Below, piece by piece: positions 35,155-45,155 of a stretch of DNA of 64,000 bases. Position 1 is the first letter of the stretch. The number at the start of each line of letters is the position of its first letter. Source of the DNA: Streptomyces longispororuber (GTDB lineage: Bacteria > Actinomycetota > Actinomycetes > Streptomycetales > Streptomycetaceae); the NCBI RefSeq assembly GCF_014656095.1, contig NZ_BNBT01000015.1:1-64000 (forward strand). The letters run 5' to 3'. Both the position numbers and the translations under genes were made by a program. The notes beneath the pieces were generated by a model. That model ran no database searches, was not told where the DNA came from, and saw only the letters and a list, made by a program, of their open reading frames with translations.

Positions 35155-35993
35155 GGGTGGGTGAGCGTGCCGACGCCTTCGACCACGGCCCGCACCGTGT
35201 CCCCCGGGCTGATCGGGACGGCGCCCGGGGTGCCGGTGCAGAGCACCGTTCCCGGTGCGAGGGTCCGGCCCGCGGTGAAGTACTCCACCAGGAAGCCCAG
35301 GTCGTACTTCATGTCCCGCGGCGTCGCCGCCGCGACGACCTCGCCGTTCCTGACGGTGGAGATCCGGATCGCGTCCAGGCCGTCGCCGGGGAACTCGTCC
35401 AGGGTCACCAGGGCCGGGCCGATGCTGCAGAACGTGTCGAACCCCTTGGCCCACGGGATGTAGCGCGGGTTCTCGCGGATGGCGTCCTCCGCCGTCATGT
35501 CGAGGACGGCCGTCACCCCGGCGATGACGGACCGCCACTCGTCGCGCGGGACGTCCTTGCAGCGGGCGCCCACGACCAGGCCCAGCTCGGCCTCGGCGGT
35601 CACCCGCCGCGAGCGGGCCGGCAGCCGGATGGTGCCGCCGTTGCCGATGAGGCACGACGCGGGCCGCAGGTACGAGCCGGGGCCGGAGCCGGGCTGTGCG
35701 GTCTCCAGGTCGTCCGAGTGGCGCCGGTAGTTGAGCCCGGCGCCCCAGATGCCGGCGTCGCCGTCGGCGATCGTCGCCGCGCCGGACAGGTCGGGACCGG
35801 GGCCGGGGGCGGGGCCTTCGGAGCGGGCCGCCCGCTGCCTGGCCCGGGCCTCCAGGTCGCCGAACCGCCGGTCCGCGATCAGGTCCCCGATGCGGGTGAG
35901 GCCCTCGTACCCGTCGATCTCCCGCAGCGGGAGCCAGCGGTCGTCGACGCCCACGAGGATGTCCTGCCCGGTGCCGCTCTTGGCGAGCCTCAT
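35145..35993 (-). CDS. Fumarylacetoacetate hydrolase (FAH)-family protein
   Basis: 282 residues; ATG 35993. Family motifs: GLNYRRHSDD, the metal-binding TAEAELGLVVGARC (Glu-x-Glu), AKGFDTFCSIGPALV, the substrate-loop LGFLVEYF and the end GTPGAVPISPGDTV with EGVGTLTHPV. FAH-fold enzymes hydrolyse C-C bonds, decarboxylate or hydrate 2-oxo acids. The next gene upstream, 13 bases away, encodes a 4-hydroxy-2-oxoacid aldolase. A hydratase/aldolase pair acting on a 2-oxo acid is therefore the simplest reading, by analogy with meta-cleavage pathways (inference). Confidence 0.88.
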   Translation of the reverse strand: MRLAKSGTGQDILVGVDDRWLPLREIDGYEGLTRIGDLIADRRFGDLEARARQRAARSEGPAPGPGPDLSGAATIADGDAGIWGAGLNYRRHSDDLETAQPGSGPGSYLRPASCLIGNGGTIRLPARSRRVTAEAELGLVVGARCKDVPRDEWRSVIAGVTAVLDMTAEDAIRENPRYIPWAKGFDTFCSIGPALVTLDEFPGDGLDAIRISTVRNGEVVAAATPRDMKYDLGFLVEYFTAGRTLAPGTVLCTGTPGAVPISPGDTVRAVVEGVGTLTHPVG

Positions 35994-36006
35994 GGCGCGC
36001 CCCCTT

Positions 36007-37050
36007 TCAGTTCGTCAGTTGGAGCGGGCGCGGGCGGTCGCCGTCGGCGATGCGGGCCGCCGCCGCGTGGAAGTCGGCCGCCCGCGGGCTCTCCTGCTCC
36101 GCCACCCCGACCGCGGTCTCCATGAGCCGGGCCGGATCGGTGCGGTACTTGACGGCGAGCTCCTCGACCAGGGGGAAGAAGCCCGAGTGGATGCCGATCA
36201 CCGCGCCGAGGACCTGCATCGCGCGCTCCTGCCCGATCACCCGCATGTTGACCCGGCACAGTTCGGCGAGTGCGGCCAGTTCCTGGTACGCGAACCGGTC
36301 CTCGCCCAGGAGGTTGCTGATCGCGGCGAGGGACTCGGTGGCGGCGTTGCCCGAGCCGCGGCCGATGCCGTTCAGCGTCCCGTCGAGGAGGGTGGCGCCC
36401 GCCCGGAAGGCGGTGACGGTGTTGATGTTGGCCAGGCCGAGGTTGTCGTGACCGTGGAAGCCGACGACGGGGTACCGGTCGGCGACCGCGCCCACGTACC
36501 GTTCCACGGTCTCGGGGGTCATCGCGCCGTAGGAGTCGACCACGTAGACGCCCGCGATCTCCGGGCCGATCCCGTCGAGCGCGCCGAGCAGCCGGTCGAC
36601 CGGTGTGGCGCTGGACTTCATCAGGTTGAGGTGGACCTCCCCGCAGACGTCCGCGACCTCGCGGAGGTAGGGCAGGTGCTCCTGGACGCGCTCCGGTTCC
36701 ACCCCGACCCGCACGAAGGACATCCCGCGGTCGCACATCTGCCTGATGGTCGCCGGCCGGGTGAAGCCGGGCTGCGCGAACATGCCCCAGGGCTTCGCGG
36801 TCAGCGTCGACCGGGCGAGGTCGCACCAGGCGAAGTGGTCGATGTTGCCCGCCTTGATGCCGGTCCGCTCGGCCTCCAGGCCGATTCCGTGACCGATCTC
36901 GACCCGGGACACCGGGGTCTCGTCGAGCCCGGCGAGGAGCTCCGCCACGAAGTCCTCGTCGAACTCGAAGTCGACGGCGTAGGCGCCGTCACGCAAGGTG
37001 CAGTCGAGCAGTTCCATCTCGGACATCGCCCGGGATCGGCTGTCTGTCAT
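36007..37050 (-). CDS. 4-hydroxy-2-oxovalerate aldolase-like DRE-TIM enzyme
   Basis: 347 residues from the ATG at 37050; a later ATG at 37026 is possible. HMGL/DmpG-type TIM barrel: LLDCTLRDGAY supplies the catalytic Arg and a metal Asp, GFHGHDNLGLAN the metal His pair, and GTLNGIGRGSGNAATE the glycine-rich strand. The C-terminal communication domain seems shortened. Relatives cleave or form 4-hydroxy-2-oxo acids from pyruvate and an aldehyde. No acylating aldehyde dehydrogenase partner (DmpF) is visible. In this cluster it may build a gamma-hydroxy amino-acid skeleton, as the DmpG-like NikB does in nikkomycin (inference). Confidence 0.88.
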   Translation of the reverse strand: MTDSRSRAMSEMELLDCTLRDGAYAVDFEFDEDFVAELLAGLDETPVSRVEIGHGIGLEAERTGIKAGNIDHFAWCDLARSTLTAKPWGMFAQPGFTRPATIRQMCDRGMSFVRVGVEPERVQEHLPYLREVADVCGEVHLNLMKSSATPVDRLLGALDGIGPEIAGVYVVDSYGAMTPETVERYVGAVADRYPVVGFHGHDNLGLANINTVTAFRAGATLLDGTLNGIGRGSGNAATESLAAISNLLGEDRFAYQELAALAELCRVNMRVIGQERAMQVLGAVIGIHSGFFPLVEELAVKYRTDPARLMETAVGVAEQESPRAADFHAAAARIADGDRPRPLQLTN

Positions 37051-37117
37051 GGGCCTTCGCCCTCCTCGGTTCGGCACGGACGTACACACGGACAGTCGGG
37101 TGGTGCGGGACGCGGGC

Positions 37118-37894
37118 TCAGATGTGCTGCCGCATCGGGGTGAAGTCGACGAGGACCACCGCGCGCTCGCCCGTCTCCGGGCCGTCCCCGCGCCTGATGG
37201 GCGAGACGTAGTGGCTGACCTTCTCGTCGGTGACGCCGTACGACTCCAGCGGCTCGCTCAGTTCGAACTCGGCCAGGGCCTCGCCCGCGGGCACGTCCGC
37301 GGGCAGCTTGCCCCGGTACTTCGGCGGGGCGATCACGTTCACGCCGCCGACCATGTTGCGGCGGTACACCAGGTGCGCGAAGACGAACGGCTCGCCGTCC
37401 TGGTGGAGTTCGTTGGGCGAGGAGATCGCCTCGTGTCCCGGGTCGTCCACGGCCAGCTTGATCAGGTGCACCCCGACGTGCAGCGGGAACGCCGCGTCGT
37501 CCTGCGACCAGCGCGTCTGCGCGAAGTCGAAGGAGAGGATGTCGTGGATGATCGGGTTGTTCCTGGCGGTCTCCGTCATCGCGGGCAGTTTGCGGACCAC
37601 GCCGACGTACTCGGGATTGTGGTCGGCCTGGTAGTAGCCGTTCATCCAGCCCGCCGCGTCGAGGTGCGTGTCGGGTATCCAACTGAACTCCCGCGACCAC
37701 GGCAGGAACACACCGCGGGCGTAGCGGCGGTTGCGTCCCGCCTCCGTCGCGTAGGGGTCCGGCGGCAGGTCGGCGAATTCGGCGCGCAGGCTCCGGAAGG
37801 CGGGGTCGGATTCGGCGATCCCGAATTCCGTGGCGAGGTCGTAGCGGGCGAATCCGTGCTCGACGAGGGTGGAGGTTTCGGTGAGCGTCTGCAT
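37118..37894 (-). CDS. 2OG-Fe dioxygenase of the IDO (amino-acid hydroxylase) family
   Basis: 258 residues; ATG 37894. It resembles the 2OG-Fe_Oxy_2 family, typified by Bacillus L-isoleucine 4-hydroxylase: NPIIHDILSFDF, LHVGVHLIKLAV, ELHQDGEPFVFAHLVYRRNMVGGVNVIA (metal HxD), distal His in KVSHYVSPI and C-terminal RAVVLVDFTPM. Members hydroxylate free aliphatic or polar amino acids. It lies between the aldolase and the Asp/Asn-hydroxylase-type gene in the same direction and probably belongs to precursor supply. Confidence 0.88.
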   Translation of the reverse strand: MQTLTETSTLVEHGFARYDLATEFGIAESDPAFRSLRAEFADLPPDPYATEAGRNRRYARGVFLPWSREFSWIPDTHLDAAGWMNGYYQADHNPEYVGVVRKLPAMTETARNNPIIHDILSFDFAQTRWSQDDAAFPLHVGVHLIKLAVDDPGHEAISSPNELHQDGEPFVFAHLVYRRNMVGGVNVIAPPKYRGKLPADVPAGEALAEFELSEPLESYGVTDEKVSHYVSPIRRGDGPETGERAVVLVDFTPMRQHI

Positions 37895-37963
37895 GACTGT
37901 CCCAAGCGGTAGTCGGATACAAGAAAGGGGAAAGGGGGCTGCGGTGGACGGCGGCCCGGTCCT

Positions 37964-38953
37964 TCAGGCCGCGGCGAGCCGGCGGGCCGGGCGGACGACC
38001 ACCTGGCGCCGGCGCCCGCACCGGGTGGAGAGCTCCACCCGCGGGTGGTCGTCGAAGAGGTCGAGGCGGAGCAGCCGCTCCTCGCTCCAGCCGAGCAGCC
38101 GGAACTCGCCGGCGCCCAGGTGCAGCAGCTCCACCGGCGCGCGCCCCGCGACGCGCAGCACGAGCCCGCCGTCCTCGGCGGCCACGTCGGCGACGAGGTC
38201 GGTCTCCTCGTCGTCGACCACCTGAAGGCCCCACTCCATGAAGGAGAGCGGGACGGCGAAGCGGCAGCCGAACTCGTCGAGCTCGGGCGGGGTCAGCGGC
38301 AGCACGGGCCGGTAGTAGGCGATGTCGCTGGCCGGGAGCAGCGCCCGGAAGCTCTCCGGGAACAGGGACAGCAGCCTGTCGTTGGTCGCGCAGTCGGCGA
38401 CCAGGTGGATCCTGGCCCGGTCACCGGTGTTGCGCACGGAGTGCGGCCGGTCGAAGTCGCCGTACCAGAGCGTGCCCGGCTGCCACCGCTGCTCGGCCCC
38501 GTCCATCACCAGGACCGCGCCGGGGTTGGTGACCAGCGGGACGTGCAGCCGTACGTAGCCGTAGGGCAGGCCGATCGGGGTGTCCGAGTGCTCCGCGACG
38601 GACACCCCGGGGGCCAGGGCCATCAGGCGGACGCTGCGCAGTTCGGTACCCAGCTCGGCCAGGACCTGGCGGAGGTAGGGCGCCTTCGCCATCAGCGGGG
38701 TGTCGGCGAACCCGTCGCGTCCCGGGCCGCCGGGGTCGGTCCGCCGGACGTCGCCGTTCGGCGCGCGCAGCGGGAGGACCTTCCAGTCCACGTCGGACTC
38801 CTCCCCGACGACGCCGTCCTCGAAGGACCGCTGCAGTGCCCAGAACTCGGAAGTGCCGAGTTCCGCGAGATCCGCATTCATCCGGTCGATGTCCAGGTCG
38901 TCCCGGAGCAGCACCGCCGCCGGGAGATTCCGCAAGGATCCGCTCTCCTGCAT
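37964..38953 (-). CDS. Aspartyl/asparaginyl beta-hydroxylase-type 2OG oxygenase
   Basis: 329 residues; ATG 38953. The Asp_Arg_Hydrox fold occupies residues about 60-190: VRLMALAPGVSVAEHSDTPIG, GYVRLHVPLVTNP, GTLWYGDFDRPHSVRNTGDRARIHLVADC with the distal His and Arg. This family includes amino-acid hydroxylases such as L-proline cis-4-hydroxylase and beta-hydroxylases of Asp/Asn residues. The extra C-terminal 100 residues (from about 225) look like a beta-rich add-on (VADVAAEDGGLVLRVAG...VELLHLG) not found in the smaller members. The substrate is unknown; Asp/Asn fits the nearby A-T code. Confidence 0.85.
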   Translation of the reverse strand: MQESGSLRNLPAAVLLRDDLDIDRMNADLAELGTSEFWALQRSFEDGVVGEESDVDWKVLPLRAPNGDVRRTDPGGPGRDGFADTPLMAKAPYLRQVLAELGTELRSVRLMALAPGVSVAEHSDTPIGLPYGYVRLHVPLVTNPGAVLVMDGAEQRWQPGTLWYGDFDRPHSVRNTGDRARIHLVADCATNDRLLSLFPESFRALLPASDIAYYRPVLPLTPPELDEFGCRFAVPLSFMEWGLQVVDDEETDLVADVAAEDGGLVLRVAGRAPVELLHLGAGEFRLLGWSEERLLRLDLFDDHPRVELSTRCGRRRQVVVRPARRLAAA

Positions 38954-39063
38954 GAAAGCCTCGCTTCAATGAGCTTCGTTCGCTTGTGCCTTGCTATCGA
39001 TATCGTACGTCCGCACTGCACCGGGAAAGGGTTGTCGGGGCGCGCGGAAACGGCCAGGACTCT

Positions 39064-40344
39064 TTAGGACATGACCTTTTCGGCGGCGTCCGCGGAAATC
39101 GCGCGCGGGGATTCCGGGAAATCGCGCATTCTCCGGATCGGGCTGCACAGCAGAATGGCCGTCGACAGGACCTGCAGCCCGCTCATCATCCACAGCGTCT
39201 CCCGGACACCGGCCGTCGAGCCGAGCGCGCCGCCGAGCAGTCCGCCGACGGCGATGGCGCCGAAGCTGATCACGGCCGCGCTCGCGCTGATCCGCCCGAT
39301 CAACTCCGGTGGGCAGTACCGCTGGCGGAAGGTGTCGGTGAGGATGCTGGCCGCGACCACACCGGCGCCGGCGCCGACCCCGCCGACGACGAAGAAGGCG
39401 AGTCCGGCGCCGGGGCCGGTCAGCGGGAAGAGCAGCGTGAAGGGCGCGGCGGCCACCTGGCAGAGCAGCGCGGCCCGTGCGGTGCCCAAGCGCCGGGACA
39501 CCCGGGGGGAGATCAGCACGCCGAGGATGCCGCCGAGGCCGCACAGCGTGAGGACCGCGCCCACCACGGCCTCGCCGGTGCCGACCGTCCGGACCAGGAA
39601 GGCCACTTCGATGGAGCTCATGCCGGTCAGCGCGGTGTTGGACACCGCGCTGAACAGCGCGAGGGTGCGCAGCACGGGGTCGCGGAAGAGGAACCTCAGG
39701 CCGTCGCCGACCTCGGCGCGCAGGCGGCGCCGCGCGACGGCCGGGGGCGGCGGCTCGGCCGTCCTGATCGCCCGCAGGCAGAGCCAGGACACCACGAAGC
39801 TCAGCGCGTTGGCCAGCAGTCCGGCGACGGCGCCGAAGGCCTGCACCAGCACGCCGGCCAGGCCGGGGCCGGTGACCTCGGCCGTCGACTCGCTGCCCTG
39901 CAGCCGCGCGTTGCCGGCCAGCAGCTCCTCGTCGGACAGCAGCGTCGGCAGGTACGCGCGCTGCGCGGTGGTGAAGAAGACGTTGGCGCAGCCGCCGGCG
40001 AAGGCGGCCAGGAGCAGGTGCGGGACGGTGAGGACGCCCGCCCAGGCCGCGGCCGGGACACTGGCGAAGGCGACGAAGGAGACGGCGTTGCAGGCCAGCA
40101 TCACCGGGCGGCGCGGCAGCCGGTCCACCCAGGCGCCCGCGGGCAGGCCGAGGAGCAGCCAGGGCAGGTAGGCGACCGAGGTCAGGAGTCCGACGACGAG
40201 GGTGTCCGCGTGCAGGGTGAGGACGGCGACCAGGGGCAGCGCCACCACCGCGATGCCGTTGCCGAACAGGCTGGTGGTCTCCCCGAGCCAGAACAGGCGG
40301 AACGCGCGCCCGGACACGCCCCCTCGGCGGGGCTCGCCGGTCAT
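39064..40344 (-). CDS. MFS exporter of the cluster
   Basis: 426 residues from the ATG at 40344, overlapping the stop of the terminal synthetase gene by 4 bases. It has twelve predicted helices and belongs to the TMS5/EntS-like branch ([77 protein letters not shown]). Coupling to the NRPS makes it the likely product exporter or self-resistance pump. Confidence 0.92.
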   Translation of the reverse strand: MTGEPRRGGVSGRAFRLFWLGETTSLFGNGIAVVALPLVAVLTLHADTLVVGLLTSVAYLPWLLLGLPAGAWVDRLPRRPVMLACNAVSFVAFASVPAAAWAGVLTVPHLLLAAFAGGCANVFFTTAQRAYLPTLLSDEELLAGNARLQGSESTAEVTGPGLAGVLVQAFGAVAGLLANALSFVVSWLCLRAIRTAEPPPPAVARRRLRAEVGDGLRFLFRDPVLRTLALFSAVSNTALTGMSSIEVAFLVRTVGTGEAVVGAVLTLCGLGGILGVLISPRVSRRLGTARAALLCQVAAAPFTLLFPLTGPGAGLAFFVVGGVGAGAGVVAASILTDTFRQRYCPPELIGRISASAAVISFGAIAVGGLLGGALGSTAGVRETLWMMSGLQVLSTAILLCSPIRRMRDFPESPRAISADAAEKVMS

Positions 40345-43300
40345 CGTTCTCCCGCCGCGGTCCGCGGGCCGTCGAGGCGGGCGAGTTCCGCGGCGAGGAC
40401 GGCGCCGATCCGCGCGATCGGCTCCGGCCGGGTGATCTCGCCGTGGGCGCAGGCGAGTTCGTGCACGTCGATCCGTCCTGTCACGTGGTGCCGCCAGGCC
40501 TCCGGCGTGGGCGCGTCCTGCGGCCTGCCCTCGGTGGCGGAGAAGAAGACCATGTCTCCCCGGTACAGGCGGGGCTTCAGCTCTCCGTAGATCCGGTCGT
40601 TGTCCGCGAACACCCGGGCCAGGGCGGCGGTCTCCGGCCGCGTCAGCCGTTCGAGCGCGCTGCCCGGCCGGCGGAGGGCCCGCTCGTAGGCGTCGGGGCC
40701 GAGCGGTCCCGCGCCGCACGCGGCCGGGTCGTACCCCAGGGACTCCAGGAGCTCGGCGTAGGCCTCGGGACTTCCTTCGGCGAGGGGCCGGTGGCCGGGT
40801 ACCGCGGCGGGCGGGTAGCCGTCGAGCAGGGCGAGCAGGTCGACCTGGGCCCCCGCGGCCTGTAGCTCGGTGGCCATCAGGTGGGCGATGACGGCGCCGA
40901 AGGACCATCCGATCAGCCGGTAGGGCCCCTCGGGCTGGACGGACCTGACCTGTTCCACGTAGTCCTCGACCATGTCCCGCCAGGGCCGGCCGGTCGCCGC
41001 CGCGTCGGTGAGGCCCCGCGCCTGGAGGCCGTACACGGGGTGGCCGGCGTCGAGGTGGCCGAGCAGGCCCGCGTAGCCCCAGCCGATGCCGGCGGCCGGG
41101 TGCACGCAGAAGACGGCGGGCCGGTCGGCTCCCGTCCGCAGCGGGAGCAGCGGCGCCAGCGGGTCGTGCCGTGCGCCGGCGGCCTGCCGGACCGCCAGGT
41201 CGGCCGCGGTGGGCGCCTGGAACAGGTCCAGGACGGTGAGTTCGCCGCCCAGCACCGCCCGCACCCGGGCGAGCAGCCTGGTGGCGAGCAGGGAGTGGCC
41301 GCCCAGGTCGAAGAAGCTCTCCTCGGCGCCGACCCGGCCCAGCCCGAGCACCTCCGCGAACAGGGCGCAGAGGACCTCCTCGTAGGGTCCGCGCGGGCCG
41401 CGCGAGGGCGGGCGGTGCGCGAGGTCGGGGGGCGGCAGCGCGCTCCGGTCGAGCTTTCCGTTGGGCGTCATCGGCAGGTGTTCCACCACCTGGAGGAACG
41501 ACGGGACCATGTGGTCGGGCAGGGCCGTGGCCAGGCGCCTGCGCAGGTCGCGCGGGTCGGGCGCCCGGTCCGTCGCGGGCTGCACATAGCCCACGAGGCG
41601 CTTGTCGCCCCCGGCGGCCTCGTGCACGGCCACGGCGGCCCGCGCCACCTCCGGGCAGCGGGCGAGCGCGGTCTCCACCTCGCCGAGTTCGATCCTGAAG
41701 CCCCGCACCTTGACCTGGTCGTCGATGCGGCCCAGGTAGTCCAGCCTGCCCCGGTGGTCCCGGCGGACCAGGTCACCGGTGCGGTACATGCGGCTCCCCG
41801 CCTCCCCGGGCGCGGCGAAGGGGCAGGCGACGAAGCGTTCGGCGGTGGCGTCCGGACGGCTCACGTAGCCGCGGGCCAGGCCGGGCCCGGTCACGTACAG
41901 CTCGCCCGGGACGCCGGGCGGGACGGGGCGCAGCCGCTCGTCGAGCACGTAGGCCCTGGTGTTGCCGATCGGCGTGCCGATCAGCGGGTGCGGGCTGTCC
42001 GCGGCGTCCCACCACAGCGCGTCCAGGGTGCACTCGGTGGGGCCGTAGAGGTTGAGGCAGCGTGTGCCGGTCGCCTCCCGGACGCGGGTCCACAGCGTTT
42101 GCCCGGCGCCTTCGCCGCCGAGCAGCAGCACCGGCGGCACGTGGGGCCCGGACAGCAGGCCCGCGTCGAGCAGGTGCTCCGCGTAGGTGGGGGTGACGTC
42201 CAGGACGTCGATCCCGGCGGTGTGGACGTAGGCGGTCAGGGCGTCGGCGTCGCGCCGCACGTCGTCGCGGATGACGTGGAGTTCGTGTCCGGCCAGCATC
42301 CAGAACAGCGCCTCCCACGACGTGTCGAACGACAGCGAGGCGGTGACGGCGGACCGCAGCCGTCGGCCCGCGGTGGCCTCGGTGCGCGCGATCAGCCCGT
42401 CGCGGTGGAAGGCGTACAGGTTGCTCAGCGCGGAGTGCGGGGTCAGCACGCCCTTGGGGCGGCCGGTGGAGCCGGAGGTGTAGATGACGTACGCCGCACT
42501 GGACGGCAGGACGCGGCGGTTCGGGGCGGCGGCGGGACCGGTCGGTGCCGCGAGCCGGTCGACGAGTACCGCGGGCAGCGTGCCGAAGTCGTGCACGGCC
42601 GCGGTCGTGGTGTCCGTGACGACCACGACGGGGGCGGCGTCCCGCAGCATGTGCCCGATCCGGTCCGGTGGGTAGGCGAGGTCGAGGTGCAGATACGCCG
42701 CGCCGGTCTTGAGGACCGCCAGCATCGCCACGACGGACTCGGCCGAGCGGGGCAGGGCGAGGCCGACGAGGCGCTCCGTCGTGGCGCCCGCGGCGCGCAG
42801 GTGGTGCGCGAGGAGGCCGGCGCGGTCGTCGAGCTCGGCGAAGGTGAGGCGCGTGTCCCCGCACACCAGTGCGGTCGCCTCGGGCGTGCGCGCGGCCTGC
42901 GCCTCGAACACCTCCGTCACGGTGGCCCGCGCCGCGGGCCTGTCGGTGTCGTTCCACGCGACGAGGACCTGGTGGCGGTGTTCGGCGGAGAGCGGGTCGG
43001 CCTCGCCGACGGGGCGGTGCGGGGCCGACACGAGCTGCCCCAGGAGGCGGGGCAGGGCGTCGGCGATCAGGTCGGCGGTGGCCCGGTCGAACAGGCTGGT
43101 GGCGTACTCCAGGGCGCCGTCGATGCCCGCGGCCTCGCCGTCGGGCGTGTAGTGCTCGCGGAAGTCCGCGGACAGGTCGAACTTCGCGACCTTCCCGTCC
43201 AGGTGCTCCTCGGCGCAGGTCAGGCCCGGCAGCGACAGCGTCGCCTCCTGTGCCCGGGACAGGGTCAGCATGACCTGGAAGAGCGGGTGGCGGGCCAGGG

Positions 43301-44312
43301 ACCGCTCCGGGTTCAGGTCCTCGACCAGCCGCTCGAAGGGCACGTCCTGGTGGTCGAAGGCGGCGAGGTCCGCGTCCCGCAGGCGGTGCAGCAGCTCGCT
43401 GAAGGTGGGGTCCCCGGACACGTCGCTGCGCAGCACCAGCGTGTTCACGAAGAAGCCGACCACGTCCTCCAGCGCCTCGTCCAGGCGCCCGGCCACCGCG
43501 GTGCCGATCGGGATGTCCGTGCCGGCTCCGAGGCGGGACAGCAGGACGGCGAGGCCGGCCTGGAGGACCATGAACGTGGTGCACCCGTGGTCGGCGGCGA
43601 CCGCGAGCAGGCGGCGGTGCAGGTCGCCGTCGAGCTTCAGCGGGACCCCGGCACCGCGGTGGTCGGCCACCGCGGGGCGCGGGCGGTCGTACGGCAGGTC
43701 CAGCTCGGCGGGCAGCCCGGCGAGGCGCTCCCGCCAGAAGGCGAGCTGCGTCGCGAGCAGGCTCGCCGGATCGTCCTGGTCGCCCAGGAGTTCGCGCTGC
43801 CACACCGCGTAGTCGGGGTAGGTGACGGGCAGGGGCGTCCACCGCGGCGCCCGCCCCGCGGCGCGGGCCGCGTAGGCGGTGGCCAGGTCGTCGAGCAGCG
43901 GCTGCCAGGACCACTCGTCGCAGGCGATGTGGTGGAGCACCAGCGCGAGGACGTGCTCGCGGGGGGCCGTGGCGAAGACCGTCGCCCGGACGGGGAGTTC
44001 CGTCGTCAGGTCGAAGCCGCGGTCGACGGTGGCGGCGAGCGCCTCGGCGAGCGGGGCTCCCTCCGCGCACGCGACCACGTCGAGTGCGGGCCGCCGGTCG
44101 AGCCGCCGCGGTACGGGTTCGCCGTCGACGGCCGGGTACACGGTGCGCAGTACGTGGTGCCGGTCGGCCAGGTCGGCGAGCGCCGCGGCCAGGGCGGCGT
44201 GGTCCAGGTCGCCTCGCGCCCGGAGCACGAGCGAGCAGTTGTAGACCGCCGACCGGCCGTCCACGCGGTTCAGGAACCACAGCCTCCGCTGGGCGTAGGA
44301 CACGGGGGACAC
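40341..44312 (-). CDS. Terminal NRPS, C-A-T-TE
   Basis: 1323 residues; GTG 44312, with GAGGAG upstream. Order: condensation (about 1-430; [11 protein letters not shown], active site [10 protein letters not shown] with Glu after Asp where Gly is usual), adenylation (about 455-970), carrier ([16 protein letters not shown], about 1015), thioesterase (about 1070-1310; GWSFGAV nucleophile). Adenylation motifs are [43 protein letters not shown] and TPNGKLDRS. The hand-read code is D-T-E-D-L-G-L-L-D-K. Two acidic residues in the pocket suggest a cationic side chain, which could be Lys/Orn-like or the diamino acid made by the carrier-protein operon (inference). The TE releases the peptide as acid, amide or ring. 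Confidence 0.96.
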   Translation of the reverse strand: MSPVSYAQRRLWFLNRVDGRSAVYNCSLVLRARGDLDHAALAAALADLADRHHVLRTVYPAVDGEPVPRRLDRRPALDVVACAEGAPLAEALAATVDRGFDLTTELPVRATVFATAPREHVLALVLHHIACDEWSWQPLLDDLATAYAARAAGRAPRWTPLPVTYPDYAVWQRELLGDQDDPASLLATQLAFWRERLAGLPAELDLPYDRPRPAVADHRGAGVPLKLDGDLHRRLLAVAADHGCTTFMVLQAGLAVLLSRLGAGTDIPIGTAVAGRLDEALEDVVGFFVNTLVLRSDVSGDPTFSELLHRLRDADLAAFDHQDVPFERLVEDLNPERSLARHPLFQVMLTLSRAQEATLSLPGLTCAEEHLDGKVAKFDLSADFREHYTPDGEAAGIDGALEYATSLFDRATADLIADALPRLLGQLVSAPHRPVGEADPLSAEHRHQVLVAWNDTDRPAARATVTEVFEAQAARTPEATALVCGDTRLTFAELDDRAGLLAHHLRAAGATTERLVGLALPRSAESVVAMLAVLKTGAAYLHLDLAYPPDRIGHMLRDAAPVVVVTDTTTAAVHDFGTLPAVLVDRLAAPTGPAAAPNRRVLPSSAAYVIYTSGSTGRPKGVLTPHSALSNLYAFHRDGLIARTEATAGRRLRSAVTASLSFDTSWEALFWMLAGHELHVIRDDVRRDADALTAYVHTAGIDVLDVTPTYAEHLLDAGLLSGPHVPPVLLLGGEGAGQTLWTRVREATGTRCLNLYGPTECTLDALWWDAADSPHPLIGTPIGNTRAYVLDERLRPVPPGVPGELYVTGPGLARGYVSRPDATAERFVACPFAAPGEAGSRMYRTGDLVRRDHRGRLDYLGRIDDQVKVRGFRIELGEVETALARCPEVARAAVAVHEAAGGDKRLVGYVQPATDRAPDPRDLRRRLATALPDHMVPSFLQVVEHLPMTPNGKLDRSALPPPDLAHRPPSRGPRGPYEEVLCALFAEVLGLGRVGAEESFFDLGGHSLLATRLLARVRAVLGGELTVLDLFQAPTAADLAVRQAAGARHDPLAPLLPLRTGADRPAVFCVHPAAGIGWGYAGLLGHLDAGHPVYGLQARGLTDAAATGRPWRDMVEDYVEQVRSVQPEGPYRLIGWSFGAVIAHLMATELQAAGAQVDLLALLDGYPPAAVPGHRPLAEGSPEAYAELLESLGYDPAACGAGPLGPDAYERALRRPGSALERLTRPETAALARVFADNDRIYGELKPRLYRGDMVFFSATEGRPQDAPTPEAWRHHVTGRIDVHELACAHGEITRPEPIARIGAVLAAELARLDGPRTAAGER

Positions 44313-44322
44313 GGGTCACTCC

Positions 44323-45093
44323 TCAGGGGGCAGAGCCGGATGCGGCGGGGCGGGCGGGACGGATGCGGCTCGGCAGGGTCCGCCAGGTCTCCGGGGTGTA
44401 GAAGTGGCCGCCGCCGAGCACGTCGTGCCGGTACGGGCCGGAGGTCAGGCCGCTCCACCGGGCGCCGGCGTCGGCGCCGATCAGCGGGTCGTCGGCGCCG
44501 GAGAACACCTGGAGCGGCACGCTCACCGCGGCGCCGGCGTAGGCGAAGGTGTCCCGGACGGCGATGTCGGCCCGCATCAGCTCGAGGGCGAGCTCGGTGA
44601 GGTCGTCGTCGTCGCGGACGTGCGGGGGCAGCAGGCCGTAGGTGCCCATCCAGTCGAGGATGCGGTCGTCGTCGTCCTGGAGGGCGGGGAAGCGTTCGGC
44701 GTCGGTCAGGCCCCGGTCGGGGGCGTTGCAGGAGGACAGGACGAGCGCGTCCGGCCCCGGCGCCCCGGCCCGCTCCAGGCGGGCGGCCACGTCGAAGGCC
44801 AGCCAGCCGCTCATGCTGTGGCCGAAGAGGACGTACGGGCCGAGGCCGGCGGCGGCCAGCGCGCGGGTGACGCCGTCGGCCAGCTCGTCCCAGTCCCGGG
44901 CGAAGGGCTCGGTGAACCGCCCCTCCCTGCCGGGGTAGCAGAGCACGACCAGGTCCGTCCCGGCGGGCATGCTCGTGGTCCAGGGCCGGTACGCGGCCGT
45001 GCCGCCGCCGAAGAAGCTCAGGCCGACCAGCGTGCGCCCGGCGTCCGGCGCCCGGTGCAGGGGCACCACCGTGGTGTCGCGTACGCCGTTCAC
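44323..45093 (-). CDS. Type II thioesterase
   Basis: About 256 residues from GTG 45093 (VNGVRDTTVVPL); the start is uncertain because the frame is open upstream. Alpha/beta hydrolase: GLSFFGGGTAAYRPW, nucleophile GHSMSGWL, catalytic His in GGGHFYTP. It removes wrong acyl groups from carrier domains. It lies 10 bases before the terminal synthetase and downstream of mbtH, the classical arrangement. Confidence 0.9.
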   Translation of the reverse strand: MNGVRDTTVVPLHRAPDAGRTLVGLSFFGGGTAAYRPWTTSMPAGTDLVVLCYPGREGRFTEPFARDWDELADGVTRALAAAGLGPYVLFGHSMSGWLAFDVAARLERAGAPGPDALVLSSCNAPDRGLTDAERFPALQDDDDRILDWMGTYGLLPPHVRDDDDLTELALELMRADIAVRDTFAYAGAAVSVPLQVFSGADDPLIGADAGARWSGLTSGPYRHDVLGGGHFYTPETWRTLPSRIRPARPAASGSAP

Positions 45094-45152
45094 CGGGACG
45101 CCCCGGCGGGTATCGGCCCGGCGCCGGGGGCGAGGGTCGTGTGCGCCGCCAT
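45090..45152 (-). CDS. Possible 20-codon coupling ORF between mbtH and thioesterase
   Basis: The ATG at 45152 lies 4 bases after the mbtH stop and opens a frame of 20 codons (MAAHTTLAPGAGPIPAGASR). Its TGA overlaps the thioesterase GTG as GTGA. It may be a translational coupling device, or it may mean the thioesterase starts elsewhere. No protein function is suggested. Confidence 0.25.
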   Translation of the reverse strand: MAAHTTLAPGAGPIPAGASR

Positions 45153-45155
45153 CGG

